Positions 16,510-22,942 of a stretch of DNA of 22,942 bases are shown here, piece by piece. Both the position numbers and the translations under genes were made by a program. Origin of the DNA: Nitrospinota bacterium (GTDB taxonomy: Bacteria; Nitrospinota; Nitrospinia; JACRGO01). The stretch spans positions 1-22,942 of the forward strand of contig JACRGO010000168.1 in NCBI GenBank assembly GCA_016212295.1. Direction: 5' to 3'. Each line of letters opens with the position of its first letter. Within the stretch, counting starts at the first letter, position 1. The notes below the pieces were generated by a model, which searched no databases, was not told the origin of the DNA, and saw nothing but the letters and a program-made list of their open reading frames with translations.

Positions 16510-16907
16510 TGAGTTTTACAAAAAAATTACGAATTACAAATTACGAATAAACTCAGCAGGGCTTTAGCCCTGAATATATCTTTGCAAGTCATGGCTAAAG
16601 CCGGGTATTTATTTCCGCTTCTCCGCCATGAATGGCGGAGTTATTAAAACCAATATATCAACTCATCCCTGCCTATGCGCACCTGTACACAAACATATGT
16701 ATTAGGCAGGGCTGAACTATTACGAATTTGTTTCGGATTTCGATATTCGAATTTCGATTTTTAACTGAATTGTGGCTTCCGTTCAGGCGTTGATTATCCT
16801 GTCCACTGACACCTGATCCCGCCCCCAAGATTTTGGCATTTGAATTTTGGATTTTATTTGAAATTTGTTATTTGAAATTTGAGTTTTTCCCTTGGCTTTC
16901 AAGAAAA
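16510..16907. repeat. Patchwork of intergenic repeats between topA and cysS
   Basis: No gene is seen here. The gap contains AT-rich word repeats (AATTACGAATTACAAATTACG type), then CAGGGCTTTAGCCCTG (16557-16572), a related GGCTAAAGCC at 16593-16602, and the palindrome TCCGCCATGAATGGCGGA (16622-16639). A wider inverted pair follows, CCCTGCCTA (16667-16675) with TAGGCAGGG (16703-16711). Close to topA come more TTTGAAATTTG-type words and a CCTGTCCACTGACACCTGAT segment with a near-copy around 21750-21775. These are short dispersed repeats rather than a coding relic. Confidence 0.65.
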
Positions 16908-19205
16908 CTACTCCGCCGCCTCTTCCTCCACCTCTTTCCTGAATTTGCATTCCTTCTGGGGGCAGGCGAAATATTTTTCTCCCTCCTTATGCCTTTCCAC
17001 GAGAAACGGGTGCCGGCATTGGGGGCATTTTTCCGGGACCGGCTTGTTCCATGACGCGAATTTGCAAGCGGGATATTTGTTGCATCCGTAGAAGGACCTG
17101 CCCGCCCTGGACCTTTTTTCAACGATCTCACCGCCGCAGCCTTCCTCCGGGCACTTGATCCCCGTGCCTATGGGTTTAGTGGTCTTGCAATCAGGATATT
17201 TCGAGCAGGCGATGAATTTCCCGAACCTGCCGGACTTGATGACCATCCCCGCGCCGCAGGCGGGGCATTTTTCGTCAGTTGGAATATCCGGCGCCTTTGG
17301 GGCGGACGATGATTCCGTCGCGCCGTCTGATTGTATTTTCTTGGTGGTTTTGCATTCAGGGTATCCGGCGCAGGCCATGAATTTCCCGAAGCGCCCCCTC
17401 TTGATGAGCATCTTTTGCCCGCATTTCTCGCAGACCTCGTCCGTTTCAATCCCTTCCTTCTTGAAATCCTTCATCGCGGTTTCGGCCTTTTCCAGGTCCT
17501 TTTTAAAAGGGACATAAAACGCCTTGAGGGTCTCAACCCAACCTGCCTTTCCCTCCTCGACCAGGTCCAGTTGATTTTCCATGTTGGCGGTGAAGGCCGC
17601 GTCCAGGATGTCCGGAAAATTTTCAACTAGTTGATCGCTGACCAGGAACCCCAATTCCGATGGGAACAGCCTGCGGTTGGTGTCGAAGACGTATTCCCTG
17701 TCCTTTATAAGCCCGACGGTGGCGGCGTAGGTGGACGGCCTGCCTATGCCTTTTTCCTCCAACTCCCTGATAAGCATGGCCTCGGAAAAACGCGGCGGCG
17801 GCTGCGTGAAATGCTGCTTTGGGGTTATCTTTTGAATTTTCAGTTTTTCGCCGACGGCGAGCGGCGGGAGAATAATCGTTTTTTCCGCTCCTGTCGCGGT
17901 TGCGTCCTGTCCATTCGCTTCCTTTGTTTCCTCTTCTTCCTCAACGTAGATCTTCATGAATCCGGGGAAGGTTATCGTGGCGCCTGTGGCCCGGAAGATA
18001 TAAGTCTTGGCCTGGATGTCCACTCCAGTCTGGTCGATCTTCGCAGGGGCCATCTGCGAGGAGATAAAACGGTTCCATATCAATTCGTATAGGGCCAACT
18101 GGTCCTTGGTCAGGTATTCCTTGATTTCCGCCGGGGGCTTATCCATATAAGTCGGGCGTATGGCCTCGTGGGCGTCCTGGGCGCTTTTCTTGGTTTTATA
18201 GACATTAGGTTCCGAGGGGAGAAATTCCTTGCCGAAATTTTTCTCGACAAACCCCCTGGCCCCTTGTATTGCTTCGTCGGAAACGCGGGTCGAGTCCGTC
18301 CTCATGTATGTGATCAATCCAACGGACCCTTCCTCCCCCAGTTTGATTCCTTCATAGAGCATCTGGGCGATGGTCATTGTCTTCTTGGGAGAAAATCTGA
18401 GTTTCCTGGACGCCTCCTGTTGAAGGGTGCTGGTGATGAACGGCGGGTACGGGTTTTTCTTGCGTTCCTTTTTCTGGACGTCAGTGACCGTGAAGGAGGC
18501 GTCCTGGAGGTCGGACAATATCGCATTGGCCTGTTCCTCGTTCCTGACCTCCGCCTTTTTTTCTCCGATTTTATTCAGCTTGGCCTCGAAGGCCGGGGGC
18601 AGTTTTCCTTCCAGGGCGGACCAAACGGACCAGTATTCCTCGGGCTTGAACGCCTGGATTTCCCTCTCCCTTTCGCAGATAAGGCGAAGGGCCACGGACT
18701 GGACCCTTCCCGCGCTCAGTCCCCTTTGGACTTTTTTCCAAAGCAGGGGGCTGATCTTGTATCCAACGAGTCTGTCCAGGACCCTTCTGGCCTGCTGTGC
18801 CTCGAAGAGGTTCATGTCGATCTTTCTGGGGCGCTCAAGGGCGGCCTGCACAGCGGTCTTTGTTATCTCGTTAAAGAGGACGCGGTAGATTTCTCCCTTG
18901 GTCTGGTCCTTTATAATGCTTTCGATGTGGTAGGCTATGGCCTCGCCTTCCCTGTCAGGGTCAGGGGCCAGATAAATTTTTTCGGCCTTTTTCGCTGCGT
19001 TCCTCAACTCCGCTATGATCTTCCCCTTGCCGCGGATGGTCACGTATTCAGGCTCAAAGTTATTGTCCACGTCCACGGCGAGTTTTTTCTTTGGCAGATC
19101 GCGGATATGCCCCACGGACGCCTTTACATCAAACCCCTTGCCAAGAAATTTTTTCAAGGTGGTTGCCTTGGCCGGTGACTCAACTATAACAAGCGATTTA
19201 GACAT
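16908..19205 (-). CDS. topA: DNA topoisomerase I (type IA)
   Basis: A 765-residue cytoplasmic enzyme that relaxes negative supercoils by cutting one strand. The N-terminal TOPRIM domain (SLVIVESPAKATTLKKFLG, then DPDREGEAIAYH) binds magnesium. The catalytic tyrosine is Tyr300 in GLITYMRTDSTR. QQARRVLDRLVGYKISPLLW and GLSAGRVQSVALRLI are family signatures. The C-terminus carries four zinc-ribbon Cys4 units (starting CEKCGQ, CPACGA, CPEEGCGG and CPQCRH), which bind single-stranded DNA. AAGGA lies 7 bases before the ATG. The gene lies downstream of smg and dprA on the same strand, as in many bacteria. The smg terminator at 19299-19335 suggests topA has its own promoter. Confidence 0.98.
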   Translation of the reverse strand: MSKSLVIVESPAKATTLKKFLGKGFDVKASVGHIRDLPKKKLAVDVDNNFEPEYVTIRGKGKIIAELRNAAKKAEKIYLAPDPDREGEAIAYHIESIIKDQTKGEIYRVLFNEITKTAVQAALERPRKIDMNLFEAQQARRVLDRLVGYKISPLLWKKVQRGLSAGRVQSVALRLICEREREIQAFKPEEYWSVWSALEGKLPPAFEAKLNKIGEKKAEVRNEEQANAILSDLQDASFTVTDVQKKERKKNPYPPFITSTLQQEASRKLRFSPKKTMTIAQMLYEGIKLGEEGSVGLITYMRTDSTRVSDEAIQGARGFVEKNFGKEFLPSEPNVYKTKKSAQDAHEAIRPTYMDKPPAEIKEYLTKDQLALYELIWNRFISSQMAPAKIDQTGVDIQAKTYIFRATGATITFPGFMKIYVEEEEETKEANGQDATATGAEKTIILPPLAVGEKLKIQKITPKQHFTQPPPRFSEAMLIRELEEKGIGRPSTYAATVGLIKDREYVFDTNRRLFPSELGFLVSDQLVENFPDILDAAFTANMENQLDLVEEGKAGWVETLKAFYVPFKKDLEKAETAMKDFKKEGIETDEVCEKCGQKMLIKRGRFGKFMACAGYPECKTTKKIQSDGATESSSAPKAPDIPTDEKCPACGAGMVIKSGRFGKFIACSKYPDCKTTKPIGTGIKCPEEGCGGEIVEKRSRAGRSFYGCNKYPACKFASWNKPVPEKCPQCRHPFLVERHKEGEKYFACPQKECKFRKEVEEEAAE

Positions 19206-19249
19206 TAATTATTCCTTTGTAAAATGCGTTGACTATGATTATTGAAAGA

Positions 19250-19276
19250 TTTGGTTGCGGCGAAGTTGTGCCGCGG
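19250..19276 (+). repeat. TTTGGTTGCGGC repeat, minimal copy (D)
   Basis: TTTGGTTGCGGCGAAG followed by TTGTGCCGCGG matches the end of copies A-C with a small insertion. It lies about 45 bases upstream of the topA start, in the space between topA and the smg terminator. Confidence 0.55.
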
Positions 19277-19298
19277 AATGAAAAGAAGGGGCAAAGCC

Positions 19299-19335
19299 AA
19301 AAAAAAGGGCCGCTGGACCAGTATCGAGCGGCCCT
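19299..19335 (-). terminator. Intrinsic terminator after smg
   Basis: On the minus strand, AGGGCCGCT and AGCGGCCCT form a perfect 9-bp stem (19306-19314 with 19327-19335) around a 12-base loop, followed by eight T (A-run at 19299-19306 on the plus strand). It begins 22 bases after the smg stop codon. Confidence 0.88.
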
Positions 19336-19357
19336 CTCCGGTGAAATATTATCGGAC

Positions 19358-19837
19358 TTAATGCAAACGCTCTTGTTTGGGAATTTCATCGAATAAATGC
19401 AGCAAATTCCGATACCAATTTTTATATCCGTATTCAGCAAGCACCATTGAACCGATTATCTTCAGTTCCTCCACTCCCACCGCGCTCTCTGAAAACCATT
19501 TCATCTTTTCGACAATCTCTTCGTGGATCTCTATATCAATAATTCCAGATGATAAAAGTTTTTGCAAGTATTCAACGGCCTCTGGAGATAAAACCATCCG
19601 TTCCTCCAAGGTATATACTCTAACGGAATTTTTTTCGAATATGCAACTCCCATGAAAAATATCCTCAGGGGGACGGAAGAAAGCGTTTCTGTTTTCCTCG
19701 CACGGGGCGTTGGCGCCGTCATATAAGGAAGCTTTTTTTGCCTTGTCCGTCCTGCGGTCCTTAGCGCAAAAATCCTTTTCCTCTTCAAGGATTTTTTTCA
19801 TGATTGAATTCCAAAAGGCTTGGGTTTTATCTTCCAT
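19358..19837 (-). CDS. smg: Smg/DUF494 family protein
   Basis: A 159-residue acidic cytoplasmic protein, matching the Smg family length. The C-terminal half carries the recognisable pattern: RVYTLEERMVLSPEAVEYLQ, then GIIDIEIHEEIVEKM, and a VGVEELKIIGSMVLAEYG segment where the family has its LKxVxxMVL motif. The N-terminal 70 residues are unlike the family as I know it, with a charged KKILEEEKDFCAKDRR stretch and few family residues. In many proteobacteria smg lies between dprA (smf) and topA, exactly as here, which strengthens the call. Its biochemical role is not established. AGGA lies 7 bases before the ATG, and a strong terminator follows at 19299-19335. Confidence rests on the C-terminal pattern plus position. 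Confidence 0.75.
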   Translation of the reverse strand: MEDKTQAFWNSIMKKILEEEKDFCAKDRRTDKAKKASLYDGANAPCEENRNAFFRPPEDIFHGSCIFEKNSVRVYTLEERMVLSPEAVEYLQKLLSSGIIDIEIHEEIVEKMKWFSESAVGVEELKIIGSMVLAEYGYKNWYRNLLHLFDEIPKQERLH

Positions 19838-19894
19838 TATTTTTTCCTATAGAAAATATTTTATTTGTAACTGCTCAGCCGCTATGATTTTTTT

Positions 19895-19967
19895 GCCACT
19901 AAGACACAAAGATTCACTAAGATTTAATGCTTAAAATGTTCTTTGTGATGCTTTGCGTCTTGGTGGC
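19895..19967. repeat. Long inverted repeat, GCAAAGACGC type (copy 3)
   Basis: GCCACTAAGACACAAAG (19895-19911) pairs imperfectly with CTTTGCGTCTTGGTGGC (19951-19967), with further pairing of CACAAAGA-like words inside. It fills much of the gap between smg and dprA and is related to the repeats at 5506-5585 and 11722-11878. Confidence 0.75.
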
Positions 19968-20007
19968 GTAGTTGCTTTCTTTTATTAATTGCATTATTGC
20001 ATAAAAT

Positions 20008-21102
20008 TCAGGAAACAACAAACATTTTTCCGGCCAATTGTTTTATAACCCCTTTGAGTTCCAAAGTCAACAGCAGGGCCGAGGCCCTGCTTGCCGGGAT
20101 GCGGCTTTTTTCAATAATGGCGTCGATATGGCTGGCCTCTGGATCAATGGCGGAAATGAGCCTTTCCTCCTCTTCCGTGAGCGCGGGCTTTTCGCGGGCC
20201 GCCGCCTTTTCCTTAAGAAAGGAACTCTTTATGTAAAACGGCAGTTCCTCGATAATGTCCTCCGCCTTTTCAACAAGCTTCGCCCCTTTTTTAATTAAAA
20301 GATTGGCCCCCTTGCTCTTTGGGTTGTTGATGTTTCCCGGCACGGCGAAAACGTCCCTTCCCTGGTCAAGGGCGAATTGCGTGGTAATCAAGGCGCCGCT
20401 TTTCTCCCCGGCTTCGATCACCAGCGTGCCAAGTGAAAGGCCGCTTATGATCCTGTTCCTTGCCGGGAAATTTCCCCGGTCCGGTTTCCTGCCCATTGGA
20501 AATTCCGAGATAACGGCCCCTTGCTGGATTATCCTGTTCCGGAGCCGGATGTTTTCCGGTGGATAGACGATGCTCAATCCGCTCCCGAACACGGCAAAGG
20601 TCCTGCCCCCGGCGTCCATTGCCCCCTTATGCGCCACGCTGTCCACTCCACGCGCCATGCCGCTTACAACCGTTATCCCCTTTTCAGCCAGGCCGGCGGA
20701 TATTTTCTCGGCCACCAGCTTGCCGTAATGGGAAGGCGACCTGGTGCCGACCACCGCTATTGCGGCCGCGTCCCTTTCCAGGATTTCTCCTTGAACATAA
20801 ATGACCGGCGGCGGATCGAAAATATTTTTTAAATTTCCGGGATACTCCTTTTCCTCGGAAATGAAGACCTTGGCGTTATTGTTGCGGATGTAGTTATTTT
20901 CCTTTTCCGATTCCCTGGAGAGGTTGAACTCCAGTATCGCCCGCGACAGACTTTCCCCTATCCCCTCCACCTGGCGGAGGTCTTTTTCCTTGGCCTTGAA
21001 GACGCTTTCCGCTGACCCGAAAAATTTTACAAGCCTATGGAAAAGGGTTTTTCCAAGCCCGGGCACGATATTCAGCGCTATCCAAAAATCCTTCTCCGTC
21101 AT
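20008..21102 (-). CDS. dprA: DNA-processing protein DprA (Smf)
   Basis: A 364-residue cytoplasmic protein that binds incoming single-stranded DNA during natural transformation and loads RecA. The N-terminus has helix-hairpin-helix/SAM-like elements (IVPGLGKTLFHRL, VEGIGESLSRAIL). The central extended Rossmann fold shows VVGTRSPSHYGK, SGMARGVDSVAHKGAM and GSGLSIVYPPEN, with SGALITTQFALDQGRDVFAV later. The last 60 residues form the winged-helix DprA C-terminal domain (LTEEEERLISAI to LELKGVIKQLAGK). Only a weak ribosome site precedes the ATG. The coiled-coil gene upstream ends 22 bases away, so the two may share a transcript. DprA is also common in bacteria not known to be competent, so uptake of DNA is not proven. 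Confidence 0.96.
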   Translation of the reverse strand: MTEKDFWIALNIVPGLGKTLFHRLVKFFGSAESVFKAKEKDLRQVEGIGESLSRAILEFNLSRESEKENNYIRNNNAKVFISEEKEYPGNLKNIFDPPPVIYVQGEILERDAAAIAVVGTRSPSHYGKLVAEKISAGLAEKGITVVSGMARGVDSVAHKGAMDAGGRTFAVFGSGLSIVYPPENIRLRNRIIQQGAVISEFPMGRKPDRGNFPARNRIISGLSLGTLVIEAGEKSGALITTQFALDQGRDVFAVPGNINNPKSKGANLLIKKGAKLVEKAEDIIEELPFYIKSSFLKEKAAAREKPALTEEEERLISAIDPEASHIDAIIEKSRIPASRASALLLTLELKGVIKQLAGKMFVVS

Positions 21103-21124
21103 TAAAGTGGATTCAGGTTAAATT

Positions 21125-21604
21125 TCAGAGTACGCCTCTAGGCGGCAGGAGTTTTTCGATGAGAGATTGGAGTTTTTCCATGAGGGATTTAAGGAATGAA
21201 ATTTCCTCTTTTTGCGCTTGAAGGGTGGCTTCGATTTGCGTCAATTTATTCTGCTGATTCCAGAGAATCCGCCCCATGATTCCCATCAAGGAAAGGGCAA
21301 CGGTAATGAAAAGGCCAAACATCCATTGGAGGATATCGAACCGTTTGTTGATGTCATCAAACCGTTTGTTGATGTCATCAAACCGTTTGTTGGTTGACTC
21401 CTTTAAATCATTGATTTGCTGCTGAATGGCTCTCTGTCCTTCATCTAACCTTTTTATCTCCGTCTTTAATTCCTTGATATCGCCCCGCAAATCGGATAAA
21501 TTTTCTATGATTTCCCTGTCGCTTATCCTAGGCGCCGTTTCCACAGCAAAAGCCGGAGCGGCAAACAGGAACATGAAAAATAAAAATGCCCATGGCCTTT
21601 TCAT
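21125..21604 (-). CDS. Secreted/membrane-anchored coiled-coil protein, copy 1
   Basis: I do not recognise a named family. The 159 residues comprise a signal peptide (MKRPWAFLFFMFLFAAPAFA, likely cut before VETAP), the conserved RISDREII, and a coiled coil. In the coiled coil the heptad NKRFDDI is repeated (RFDDINKRFDDINKRFD), encoded by a perfect 21-bp direct repeat (21339-21359 and 21360-21380, plus a partial copy to 21392). A transmembrane helix (FGLFITVALSLMGIMGRILW) and a second coiled coil (LTQIEATLQAQKEEISFLKS) follow, ending LLPPRGVL. An upstream in-frame ATG at 21634 exists, but starting at 21604 gives the signal peptide its normal form and matches the paralogue. The nearly identical gene at 22149-22604 shows a recent duplication. 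A periplasm-to-cytoplasm oligomeric scaffold is possible; function is unknown. Confidence 0.82.
   Translation of the reverse strand: MKRPWAFLFFMFLFAAPAFAVETAPRISDREIIENLSDLRGDIKELKTEIKRLDEGQRAIQQQINDLKESTNKRFDDINKRFDDINKRFDILQWMFGLFITVALSLMGIMGRILWNQQNKLTQIEATLQAQKEEISFLKSLMEKLQSLIEKLLPPRGVL
21339..21392 (-). repeat. 21-bp tandem repeat coding a coiled-coil heptad
   Basis: Two perfect 21-base copies (21339-21359 and 21360-21380) and a 12-base partial copy. One unit codes exactly one heptad (NKRFDDI), so copy-number change keeps both reading frame and coiled-coil register. Confidence 0.9.
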
Positions 21605-21798
21605 ACACCCATTGTATTGGCCGTGATTATCCATGTCAAGGAGTATTTTTGATTTTTGATTTTGGATTTGAAATTTTAAATCGCCAATCCGAATTCAGCT
21701 TCAATTGACAATTGGAAATGGCCAACTCCCCTGGCGCCTGGTAATTGATTCTGTCCCCTGCCACTTGATAACTGCCTTTCTGATTACAAATCCGGTAG

Positions 21799-21952
21799 CC
21801 GTTCACTGGTTCAGGGTTCAAGGTTGAAAAAGGGCGTGAATCACGGCAATATTGCAAGGGATTTTTAGGGCATTCCACCTTGGTTATAATGCCGCTCAAC
21901 AAAAATCTGCGTGGGTACAAACCCGGAACCCTGAACCTGAAACCGTGAACGG
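21799..21952. repeat. Imperfect inverted repeat CCGTTCAC...GTGAACGG
   Basis: The left arm, 21799-21825 (CCGTTCACTGGTTCAGGGTT...), and the right arm, 21920-21952 (ending AAACCGTGAACGG), are imperfect reverse complements, both built from GGTTCAGGGTTC words. About 95 bases of non-coding sequence lie between them. The rest of the 21635-21979 gap is AT-rich word repeats plus a segment (about 21750-21775) resembling 16798-16818. Confidence 0.65.
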
Positions 21953-21988
21953 GTACCAAATCCGAGACGGGCGGAACGTGAAAAATAT

Positions 21989-22125
21989 CAGCAATTCCCG
22001 GTGAAAAAGCGAGATTGCCGCGGCGCTGAAAGGCGCGCCTCGCAATGACATCACGAAAACCATTTTTGCCATTGCGAGCGAAGCGAAGCAATTTCAAGCC
22101 CATGCCAATTCACCGGGAATTGCTG
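21989..22125. mobile_element. MITE-like element with 16-bp terminal inverted repeats and 9-bp target duplication
   Basis: A 137-bp non-coding element. Its ends are perfect inverted repeats, CAGCAATTCCCGGTGA (21989-22004) and TCACCGGGAATTGCTG (22110-22125). They are directly flanked on both sides by the same 9 bases, GAAAAATAT (21980-21988 and 22126-22134), the pattern left by transposition. Inside are two inverted copies of an ATTGCGAG...GAAGCAAT-type repeat (about 22009-22050 and 22069-22096). It has no transposase gene, so it would need one supplied in trans. It lies 14 bases past the stop codon of the coiled-coil gene at 22149, where its stem could also end transcription. Confidence 0.82.
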
Positions 22126-22148
22126 GAAAAATATGGAACGACGGGCGG

Positions 22149-22604
22149 CTACAAAACCCCTTTTGGCGGCAGGAGTTTTTCAATGAGGGACTGGAGTTTT
22201 TCGATGAGGGATTTAAGGAATGAGAGTTCCTCTTTTTGCGCTTCAAGGGTGGCTTCGATTTGCGTCAATTTCTTCTGCTGATTCCAGAGTATCCTGCCCA
22301 TGATTCCAAAGATGGAAAGGGCGACCGTAATGAAAAGACCGAGCATCCACTGGAGGACGTCAAGACGTTTATTGGTTGACTCCTGAAGATCATCAAACCG
22401 TCTGTTGACATCGTCAAAGCGTCTGTTGACGGAATTATTCATGTCGTCAAACCGCTGCTCAAGGGCCTTCTGTCCGGCCTTTAATTCTGCCAGGCTTTCT
22501 ATTATCTCCCTGTCTGATATCCTGGGAGCGGTTTCCACGGCAAAGGCTGAGGCATGGCAAAGGCCAATGAAAAGAAGGAATAAAAAGGCAAGTGTCTTCC
22601 TCAT
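22149..22604 (-). CDS. Secreted/membrane-anchored coiled-coil protein, copy 2
   Basis: A 151-residue paralogue of the protein at 21125-21604 with the same order of parts. These are a signal peptide (MRKTLAFLFLLFIGLCHASA, cut after AFA), VETAPRISDREII, a coiled coil with diverged heptads (NRRFDDVNRRFDDLQESTNK), a transmembrane helix (LGLFITVALSIFGIMGRILW) and a C-terminal coiled coil ending LLPPKGVL. The tail from LQWM onward is nearly identical to copy 1, while the first coiled coil differs in sequence and heptad number. The change since duplication is thus concentrated in the presumed periplasmic part. The gap between the copies holds only repeats and the MITE-like element. Function is unknown; the conserved tail suggests a constant cytoplasmic contact. 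Confidence 0.82.
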   Translation of the reverse strand: MRKTLAFLFLLFIGLCHASAFAVETAPRISDREIIESLAELKAGQKALEQRFDDMNNSVNRRFDDVNRRFDDLQESTNKRLDVLQWMLGLFITVALSIFGIMGRILWNQQKKLTQIEATLEAQKEELSFLKSLIEKLQSLIEKLLPPKGVL

Positions 22605-22828
22605 GGATCAAGTTTAAACGGAATAGCGAGGGGTGTCAACAGGAAATTCAGATTTCGGATTTCGGATCTTAAATTTTAAATTTTCTTGGCTTGGCCTGCC
22701 GCGCTCCGCTTGGCGGCAGGCAGGGATTAAAAATCCAGAAGGCATGGCGTTACAGATTGCAAATCTGTAACGAGCGGAAACTTAAGTCAAAAGCAGACTT
22801 GACCACGGTAAATTTGTTCTACCATATC
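22605..22828. repeat. Intergenic palindromes upstream of coiled-coil copy 2
   Basis: This stretch shows AT-rich GATTTCGGATTTCGGAT words at about 22650-22668. CCTGCCGC (22695-22702) pairs with GCGGCAGG (22713-22720). CGTTACAGATT (22748-22758) and AATCTGTAACG (22762-22772) form a perfect 11-bp hairpin with a 3-base loop. I see no gene here; the palindromes look like short dispersed repeats. Confidence 0.6.
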
Positions 22829-22942
22829 TCACACGCCATTAAGGGTGCAGGAGTTTTTTGTCATGCGCAGGTAATCGAAGACCAACCTGGCGCTACGGTG
22901 TAGTTGCCTCATCTTTTGCGCGACATTGGAGACACCTTTGGA
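22829..22942 (-). CDS. Possible 3' end of an unrecognised gene (partial)
   Basis: A frame stays open from the window edge for 37 codons to a TGA at 22829-22831. It reads VAQKMRQLHRSARLVFDYLR in the middle and ends KNSCTLNGV. The start lies outside the window. The composition is protein-like (basic, helical), but the length is too short to be sure, and the surroundings are repeat-rich. It could be the remnant of a mobile gene, a real gene end, or chance. I do not recognise a family. Confidence 0.25.
   Translation of the reverse strand, partial: SKGVSNVAQKMRQLHRSARLVFDYLRMTKNSCTLNGV

Noticed and set aside
16557-16711. Possible CRISPR or terminator array between topA and cysS
   Set aside because: The palindromes differ from each other, spacing is irregular and there are no T-runs, so this is neither a CRISPR array nor standard terminators.
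18168-19178. Long plus-strand frame (336 codons) opposite topA
   Set aside because: It lies entirely within topA, which has all catalytic motifs. The plus-strand product has no domain character.
21636-22103. Minus-strand frame of 155 codons between the coiled-coil paralogues
   Set aside because: It runs through the MITE, the inverted repeat and AT-rich word repeats. The product resembles translated repeats, not a protein.

Overview
The window (about 23 kb) looks like a chromosomal segment of a Gram-negative (diderm) bacterium. It mixes ordinary housekeeping genes (valS, a cold-shock gene, yqeY, aspS, cysS, topA, smg, dprA) with signalling genes and many short intergenic repeats. TPR proteins carrying receiver domains, secreted and inner-membrane coiled-coil proteins, and the dprA-smg-topA neighbourhood suggest a proteobacterium-like, Desulfobacterota-like or Nitrospinota-like lineage. 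There is no rRNA gene, so that placement is inference only. No tRNA, rRNA, CRISPR array, phage or intact insertion sequence was recognised.

Layout. 1-314: AT-rich leader with no recognised gene. 315-2984 (+): valS. 2994-3083 (-): an apparently undescribed 29-residue single-span membrane peptide with its own promoter and Shine-Dalgarno. 3262-3719 (+): a cold-shock gene with a promoter, a terminator-like hairpin inside its leader, and a clear terminator. 3967-4926 (+): a DRE-TIM aldolase-like protein. 5023-5475 (+): yqeY. 5616-7397 (-): aspS. 7525-7785 (-): a solo YgiT-type zinc-finger protein. 8065-13657 (+): a signalling block of two receiver-like/TPR proteins and a PAS histidine kinase, each separated from the next by repeats. 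13640-14782 (-): an AAA/DUF4143-type ATPase whose 3' end overlaps the kinase gene. 15049-16509 (-): cysS. 16908-19205 (-): topA. 19358-19837 (-): smg (DUF494). 20008-21102 (-): dprA. 21125-21604 and 22149-22604 (-): duplicated genes for signal-peptide/coiled-coil/transmembrane proteins. 22829-22942 (-): a possible 3' end of another gene.

How the genes may work together. ValRS, AspRS and CysRS charge tRNAs. AspRS has a histidine (H36) at a site associated with non-discriminating enzymes, and a GatB-related YqeY is encoded next to it, so Asn-tRNA may be made by amidation. TopA, Smg and DprA form a conserved DNA-topology/DNA-uptake neighbourhood. The two TPR proteins have receiver domains degenerate in opposite ways: one keeps the acidic pair and lysine but lacks the phospho-acceptor Asp, and the other keeps the acceptor but lacks the acidic pair and lysine. 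With the adjacent orphan kinase they may form a non-canonical signalling or scaffold module.

The intergenic spaces are unusually repeat-rich. They include a 137-bp MITE-like element with perfect 16-bp terminal inverted repeats and a 9-bp target duplication, a dispersed family ending in TTTGGTTGCGGC that sits just before start codons, and long inverted repeats of the GCAAAGACGCAAAG type.
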